This document shows positions 7,957-10,571 of a DNA stretch of 10,571 nt, in pieces. Position numbers and translations under genes: made by a program. The DNA is taken from contig CAILKC010000304.1 in the NCBI GenBank assembly GCA_903834675.1, forward strand, positions 1 to 10,571. The letters are read 5' to 3'. This DNA comes from an uncultured Victivallales bacterium (GTDB lineage: Bacteria > Verrucomicrobiota > Lentisphaeria > Oligosphaerales > JAFGRS01). The notes beneath the pieces are model-generated. The model did not search any database, was not told the DNA's origin, and saw only the letters and a program-made list of their open reading frames with translations. Each line of letters opens with the position of its first letter. Position 1 is the stretch's first letter.

Positions 7957-7973
7957 GGCGCCACCGCGGCGCC
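7957..7973 (-). repeat. Small intercistronic GC hairpin
   Basis: GGCGCC twice, separated by five bases, forms a 6-bp stem in the 59-base gap between the caspase-like and MoxR genes. It has no T-tract. It could partly attenuate transcription or stabilise a cut mRNA end, or be incidental in such GC-rich DNA. Confidence 0.3.
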
Positions 7974-7988
7974 CGCCGCGCCGCCAGC

Positions 7989-8807
7989 TCAGCGCCGATA
8001 GGTAAGCCCGGCCGTCCGGGCGTAGCGATCGTCGTCCGCGCCGGGGGTCGGATCCACCCGGCCATCGCCGTTGCCGTCGACCACGGCCCGTTCCGTGTTC
8101 ACCAGCCCGCGCTCCCGGTACCAGGCGTCCACCCGGGTGGAGACCGCCCGCACCAACTCACTGACGGAGAGAGTGCCATCGGCATTGGTGTCCGCCTCCT
8201 GGGGGCGCGCGCAGACCTCCGCCAACCGGTGGGGAAACTCGGTTTCGTTATCCTCAAGGCCGACAGCCGCGGCCGCCACCAAGACCCGGTTGGGGCCGGC
8301 CAGAGACTCGAGAAAAGCGCCCGAGCCGGCCTGCGTCAGCACGATCACCAGCGCCGAGTTCGAGCTCGCCCGTGAGAGCCGCTCGCCCATCTGGCGGGCG
8401 GTCACATCCCGGCCGGGCAGGTGGAAGCGCGCCTCGTCCTTCCCCGTGGCGCCCTGGCCGATGAAGAACAGCCAGAGCGGCCGCCCGGACGCCGAGGCCT
8501 CCTTCACGGCATCCAGTTCCCGCATAAGGGCGCCCTCGTTGCAGGCGGGAAAGGGCTTGACGCCCCGGTCGAAGAGGATGCGGAGGTCGCTGGCGGCAAC
8601 TCCAAACTGCTGCCGCAAGGCGTCTTGCAGACGATTCACGGTGGCCAGATAGCGCTCGGCACGTTCGGCGTCGCCCGCCAGTCCCGCGATGATCCATACC
8701 TTCGGGCGCGCGACCTCGGCCGCCCGCAGCCCCCACCCCAGCAGGCAGGCGGCCAGGATGGCCACGCCGACCCCACGAGAACTCGAATGTGCGATGGGTG
8801 CCACCAA
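7989..8807 (-). CDS. Caspase-fold (C13/legumain-like) pseudopeptidase with EF-hand
   Basis: A 272-residue secreted protein. A signal peptide (hydrophobic ~14-28, likely cleavage after LRAA at 27-30) precedes a caspase/legumain-like alpha-beta domain with RPLWLFFIGQG (109-119) and ALVIVLTQAGSGAFLESLAG (152-171). In active relatives the first motif contains Gly-His-Gly and the second a Cys before x-Ser-Gly; here Gln118 and Ala160 occupy those places, so protease activity is unlikely. A canonical EF-hand loop follows, D206-T-N-A-D-G-T-L-S-V-S-E217, and a partial second one, DGNGDGRVD (244-252). From memory, bacterial C13-family proteins in PVC genomes share this layout and these Asp-rich motifs. 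The start is TTG 8807 or GTG 8804; no in-frame ATG exists before an upstream stop. First gene of the MoxR block, suggesting a periplasmic calcium-binding partner. Confidence 0.75.
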   Translation of the reverse strand: MVAPIAHSSSRGVGVAILAACLLGWGLRAAEVARPKVWIIAGLAGDAERAERYLATVNRLQDALRQQFGVAASDLRILFDRGVKPFPACNEGALMRELDAVKEASASGRPLWLFFIGQGATGKDEARFHLPGRDVTARQMGERLSRASSNSALVIVLTQAGSGAFLESLAGPNRVLVAAAAVGLEDNETEFPHRLAEVCARPQEADTNADGTLSVSELVRAVSTRVDAWYRERGLVNTERAVVDGNGDGRVDPTPGADDDRYARTAGLTYRR

Positions 8808-9065
8808 CGGAAGATGACTCCAGCTCGGCCTGCGGTGTTCCGTTCAGAACGACGCCTGAATGTAGGGCCGCACCAGGGAGCCGTCAATCGGAAAGCTTGC
8901 GGTTGGGCACGGCCACACACGGGGTTGCGGAAGCCAGGGCAGGTTGCGTCGGGTTAGGGAGTTGGCACTTGATGAACGCCGAACATCGAACGTCCAACGC
9001 CAAACGTCGAAGTGGGGAAGCCGAGGAGACCACGCCCATCTCGCGGTACATTGGCAGATGCCGAC
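8808..9065. other. Intergenic region between caspase-like gene and TA zone
   Basis: About 260 bases with no gene that I can support. On the minus strand, all three frames after the HEPN stub were read for HEPN motifs (R-x4-H, IGEA) and none was found. The region contains the degenerate heptamer array at 8974-9008. It must hold the promoter of the minus-strand caspase-MoxR block, but I see no convincing -35/-10 pair. Confidence 0.5.
8974..9008 (-). repeat. Degenerate heptamer array (GNNGTTC-like)
   Basis: Five consecutive 7-base units read, on the plus strand, GAACGCC, GAACATC, GAACGTC, CAACGCC, AAACGTC; a sixth (GAAGTGG) is decayed. On the minus strand the units become GGCGTTC, GACGTTC, GATGTTC and variants. 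The period of seven and the GTTC core match the AGGGTTC array at 806-896, although the three variable bases differ. Confidence 0.75.
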
Positions 9066-9122
9066 TTAGCTGGCCGGGGGGCCATCGTCGCTGAGGTACT
9101 TGCGAACCTCAAGCGGCAGCAT
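9066..9122 (-). pseudogene. Remnant of HEPN (DUF86) toxin, 18 codons
   Basis: An ATG at 9122 overlaps the end of the nucleotidyltransferase gene by 14 bases, as expected for the second gene of an MNT-HEPN pair. It encodes MLPLEVRKYLSDDGPPAS and stops at TAA. The first 12 or so residues resemble the N-terminus of DUF86 HEPN proteins of the MLPxEVRKYLxDI type; the similarity ends abruptly after SDD. No R-x4-H active site or other HEPN sequence is found in any frame downstream. Read as a toxin gene lost by deletion or replacement just after its start. The match is short and rests on family recall, hence the moderate confidence. Confidence 0.5.
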
Positions 9123-9420
9123 AGAGCAACACCCGTGTCTGCTCAACCATCTGGATGAAGAAGGGGTTCTTCACGGGCCTTTCCTCCACCAGGTCCACCG
9201 GCAAGCCAAGCAGCCCTTCCAAGTCCTCCAGCAGGCCGAAATAGTTGTCTGCGTGCTCTCGCGGTAGCATCGGCAAGAAATCGACCAGCAGATCGACATC
9301 GCTGCGAACTGGGTCGAAGCCTGCGCCTGTGGCAGAGCCAAACAGCGCCAGTCGTCGCACGTGGCGCTTCTGACAGATGTCGACAAAGTGTTCGAGGTTG
9401 CCTTCCAGTACCGCTATCAC
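9109..9420 (-). CDS. MNT-type nucleotidyltransferase (antitoxin of HEPN-MNT pair)
   Basis: A 103-residue minimal nucleotidyltransferase. The motif GS-x11-DxD is complete: GSATG (28-32), DVD (41-43), and a third acidic residue in PVDLVEE (Asp76). The C-terminal NPFFIQMVEQTRVLLYAA is typical of MNT antitoxins, which in MntA-HepT pairs adenylylate and silence the HEPN RNase toxin. The open frame reaches 9624, but the extra N-terminus is not domain-like. GTG 9420 is chosen because AAGGGGG lies 6 bases upstream and the product then begins right before the family's first helix. The partner toxin is reduced to a stub at 9066-9122, so this gene is an orphan. Confidence 0.9.
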   Translation of the reverse strand: MIAVLEGNLEHFVDICQKRHVRRLALFGSATGAGFDPVRSDVDLLVDFLPMLPREHADNYFGLLEDLEGLLGLPVDLVEERPVKNPFFIQMVEQTRVLLYAAA

Positions 9421-9672
9421 GGAGCGCCCCCTTGAGACCCACAAGCCAAGAACTCCCGCCGTACATTCCGTGCGGACGGCCCGCCGACCGATAGTCACCA
9501 TACACAGCGGGAGTAGGAAACGCCAGTTTGGCGCGCTTCCTCCTCCGGACAAGCCGGGGAGGCCTGGCCAACCGTACCGCGGCACGCCCATGACCGGGCG
9601 CGAGAGATGGGCGGAGAACGTCAACCTAGCAGCAAGAGCCGAGGGTTTGACCCCGTTGCCAGGCTCAAGCCG
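9421..9672. other. Intergenic region between MNT and PIN genes
   Basis: About 250 bases without a supported gene. It contains an 8-bp inverted repeat ACTCCCGC/GCGGGAGT (9452-9459 and 9507-9514) and the short dispersed repeat at 9634-9654. The promoter of the nucleotidyltransferase gene should lie here, but I cannot identify one. Confidence 0.5.
9634..9654 (+). repeat. Short dispersed repeat, copy 2
   Basis: AAGAGCCGAGGGTTTGACCCC corresponds to the reverse complement of 3915-3934 with two substitutions and one extra T. It lies just beyond the PIN stop codon. Confidence 0.6.
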
Positions 9673-10092
9673 TCATTGCCAGGCACTGACGCCGCACGCT
9701 TGTGCGGCCACGCGCAGAGCCCCATCCTTGCAGCCCAAGGGCAGGTTCAGGCGCTGGGCCAGTTCCAGGTAGGTCGCATCGTAGACCGAAAGCGTGTACT
9801 CGCAGGCCAGATCGGAGAGTCGACCGTACGCCATGGACGCCATCTCGTGGTCGACCTCCACCGGCAACCGCTGAATCCAGCCCAATGCGGCGCGGCGGTC
9901 CCGGTCCAGCAACTTCCCGCGGCGGGTGAGAACCAACAGCACATTGGCAATCTCCAAGGGCCACAACGCGGGGACATGCACGACGGCCCCTTCACGGATC
10001 GACTGGAGCATGCCGCGGGTCGCCTCGGTGGCCTGCGCCGGATGGATCCACGCTACGGCAACCGAGGCGTCAGCCACAAACGGCCCGATCAT
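9673..10092 (-). CDS. PIN-domain toxin (VapC-like)
   Basis: A 139-residue PIN ribonuclease, the probable toxin of a type II toxin-antitoxin pair. The acidic active-site residues are all present in order: Asp8 in FVADASVAVAW, Glu47 in PLEIANVL, Asp105 in SVYDATYLELA, and Asp123 in CKDGALR. Length and layout match VapC proteins of the type that carry an LGCKDGAL-like ending. The ATG overlaps the antitoxin stop by four bases (ATGA), so the toxin is translated only after the antitoxin. VapC-type toxins cut specific tRNA or rRNA sites by family precedent; the target here is unknown. The reading frame is intact, so the module looks functional, in contrast to the decayed HEPN-MNT pair next to it. 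Confidence 0.94.
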   Translation of the reverse strand: MIGPFVADASVAVAWIHPAQATEATRGMLQSIREGAVVHVPALWPLEIANVLLVLTRRGKLLDRDRRAALGWIQRLPVEVDHEMASMAYGRLSDLACEYTLSVYDATYLELAQRLNLPLGCKDGALRVAAQACGVSAWQ

Positions 10093-10352
10093 CCGCGTCC
10101 CTCCTCGATAGCGTCACGCACGTCGGCGTCCCTCAGAGTCGCCTTCTCGCCTGCCCGCTTGGCGATCCGCTGCTGCAGAGCCACGAGACCGTCAACTGCG
10201 GCTACCACGTGGCGGTTGTCGCGTCGGCCCTCGGGCACGATCCGGGCAACCGGCCTGTCGTACCGGGTGATCACGATCTCCTGGCCGCTCGCCACCTGGT
10301 CGAGCAACTGGCCAAAATGGGTCTTAGCCTCATAGGCACTGATGGTAGTCAA
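10089..10352 (-). CDS. Phd/YefM family antitoxin
   Basis: An 87-residue antitoxin of the Phd/YefM type. The N-terminal DNA-binding and dimerisation fold is evident: ISAYEAKTHFGQLLDQV (4-20), then GQEIVITRYDRPVARIVP (23-40). The C-terminal half is charged and probably wraps the PIN toxin, as in other such pairs. The start is TTG at 10352; no ATG is available, ACGGAGA lies about 8 bases upstream, and the family motif begins a few codons later. It overlaps the toxin gene as ATGA. By family precedent the antitoxin represses its own promoter, alone or with the toxin. Confidence 0.93.
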   Translation of the reverse strand: MTTISAYEAKTHFGQLLDQVASGQEIVITRYDRPVARIVPEGRRDNRHVVAAVDGLVALQQRIAKRAGEKATLRDADVRDAIEEGRG

Positions 10353-10385
10353 AGGTGCGATCTCCGTGTTGATCAGTCACCGATT

Positions 10386-10414
10386 AACATACCCTAACCT
10401 CGCCGTGACGACAA
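10386..10414 (-). promoter_or_regulatory. Candidate sigma70 promoter of the antitoxin-toxin operon
   Basis: On the minus strand TTGTCG (10409-10414) and TATGTT (10386-10391) are separated by 17 bases, each matching 4 of 6 consensus positions. This lies 34 bases before the antitoxin start. The 8-base sequence GTGTTGAT occurs in the same orientation at 10366-10373 and 10417-10424, one copy on each side of the promoter; these are candidate operator half-sites for the Phd-type repressor. Confidence 0.45.
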
Positions 10415-10437
10415 CGGTGTTGATTCCCGCGGGCGCA

Positions 10438-10481
10438 GGTCAGTTCCGTAGGTGGTGACTACTCAGGTCCTGGGGTTCAGG
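10438..10481 (-). repeat. 44-bp dispersed repeat, copy 2
   Basis: The reverse complement is 43/44 identical to 3180-3223. It lies just upstream of the antitoxin promoter. As in copy 1, the end reading GGGGTTCAGG merges with the heptamer motif; here the flank beyond it is the octamer repeat at 10481-10512. Confidence 0.9.
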
Positions 10482-10512
10482 AAACGGCGAGACGGCGAGA
10501 CGGGGAAACGGC
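10481..10512 (+). repeat. Octamer tandem repeat GARACGGC
   Basis: Four consecutive 8-base units: GAAACGGC, GAGACGGC, GAGACGGG, GAAACGGC. Related purine-rich units (GACTGGAG, GAGACGGA) continue to about 10528, and the strand stays strongly purine-rich to 10553. No reading frame of interest crosses it. Confidence 0.75.
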
Positions 10513-10553
10513 GACTGGAGGAGACGGACAGGGAGACTGGCGGAGAGGAAAAC

Positions 10554-10567
10554 AGGGTTCAGGGTCG
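10554..10567 (+). repeat. AGGGTTC heptamer at window end
   Basis: One perfect AGGGTTC unit (10554-10560) and a partial second one (AGGGTCG) end the window. They match the large array at 806-896 in orientation. Confidence 0.6.
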
Positions 10568-10571
10568 GCCA

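Noticed and set aside
9421..9624. Extended N-terminus of the nucleotidyltransferase
   Set aside because: The extra 68 residues are not domain-like, while GTG 9420 has a strong Shine-Dalgarno at the right distance.

Overview
This is a GC-rich bacterial chromosomal window with ten recognisable protein-coding genes, one gene remnant, one possible small ORF and several families of short structured or tandem repeats. The gene content suggests a member of the PVC superphylum (Planctomycetota, Lentisphaerota, Kiritimatiellota) or a similarly repeat-rich lineage such as Armatimonadota. The pointers are a DUF4091/GH123-like surface lipoprotein, a caspase-fold (C13/legumain-like) protein beside a MoxR-DUF58-BatA cluster, and heptameric intergenic repeats. 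There is no rRNA or ribosomal marker here, so this placement is a guess.

Region by region. Positions 1-222 hold a repeat array whose units fold into paired hairpins. One unit (2-53) can form a three-way junction with three 7-bp arms. A YajD-like HNH nuclease gene follows (341-793), then 13 tandem copies of AGGGTTC (806-896) and a hairpin. A long lipoprotein gene comes next (946-3126), with a DUF4091 glycosidase-like region and a C-terminal jelly-roll-like region. Positions 3127-3342 carry a 44-bp dispersed repeat that recurs inverted at 10438-10481. A small membrane-anchored protein of unknown function (3343-3909) faces the next block convergently.

The minus-strand block 8807-3964 reads, in transcription order: caspase-like EF-hand protein, MoxR AAA+ ATPase, DUF58 protein, BatA/VWA membrane protein. 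DUF58 and BatA overlap as TGATG. A 42-codon ORF in the MoxR-DUF58 gap overlaps the DUF58 start as GTGA. MoxR with DUF58 and VWA partners is a known chaperone-like module acting at the membrane. The caspase-like protein at its head appears to have lost both catalytic residues (Gln and Ala at the expected His and Cys positions).

Positions 9066-10437 are a toxin-antitoxin zone on the minus strand. It holds an MNT-type nucleotidyltransferase antitoxin whose HEPN partner survives only as an 18-codon overlapping stub, and an intact Phd/YefM antitoxin plus PIN toxin pair with an ATGA overlap and a plausible promoter. The window ends in an octamer tandem repeat (10481-10512) and another AGGGTTC unit.

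The most unusual material is outside the coding regions: the hairpin array at the left end, heptamer arrays that share a GTTC core, and two nested pairs of dispersed inverted repeats. The dead caspase-like protein and the amputated HEPN partner are the most interesting gene-level observations.
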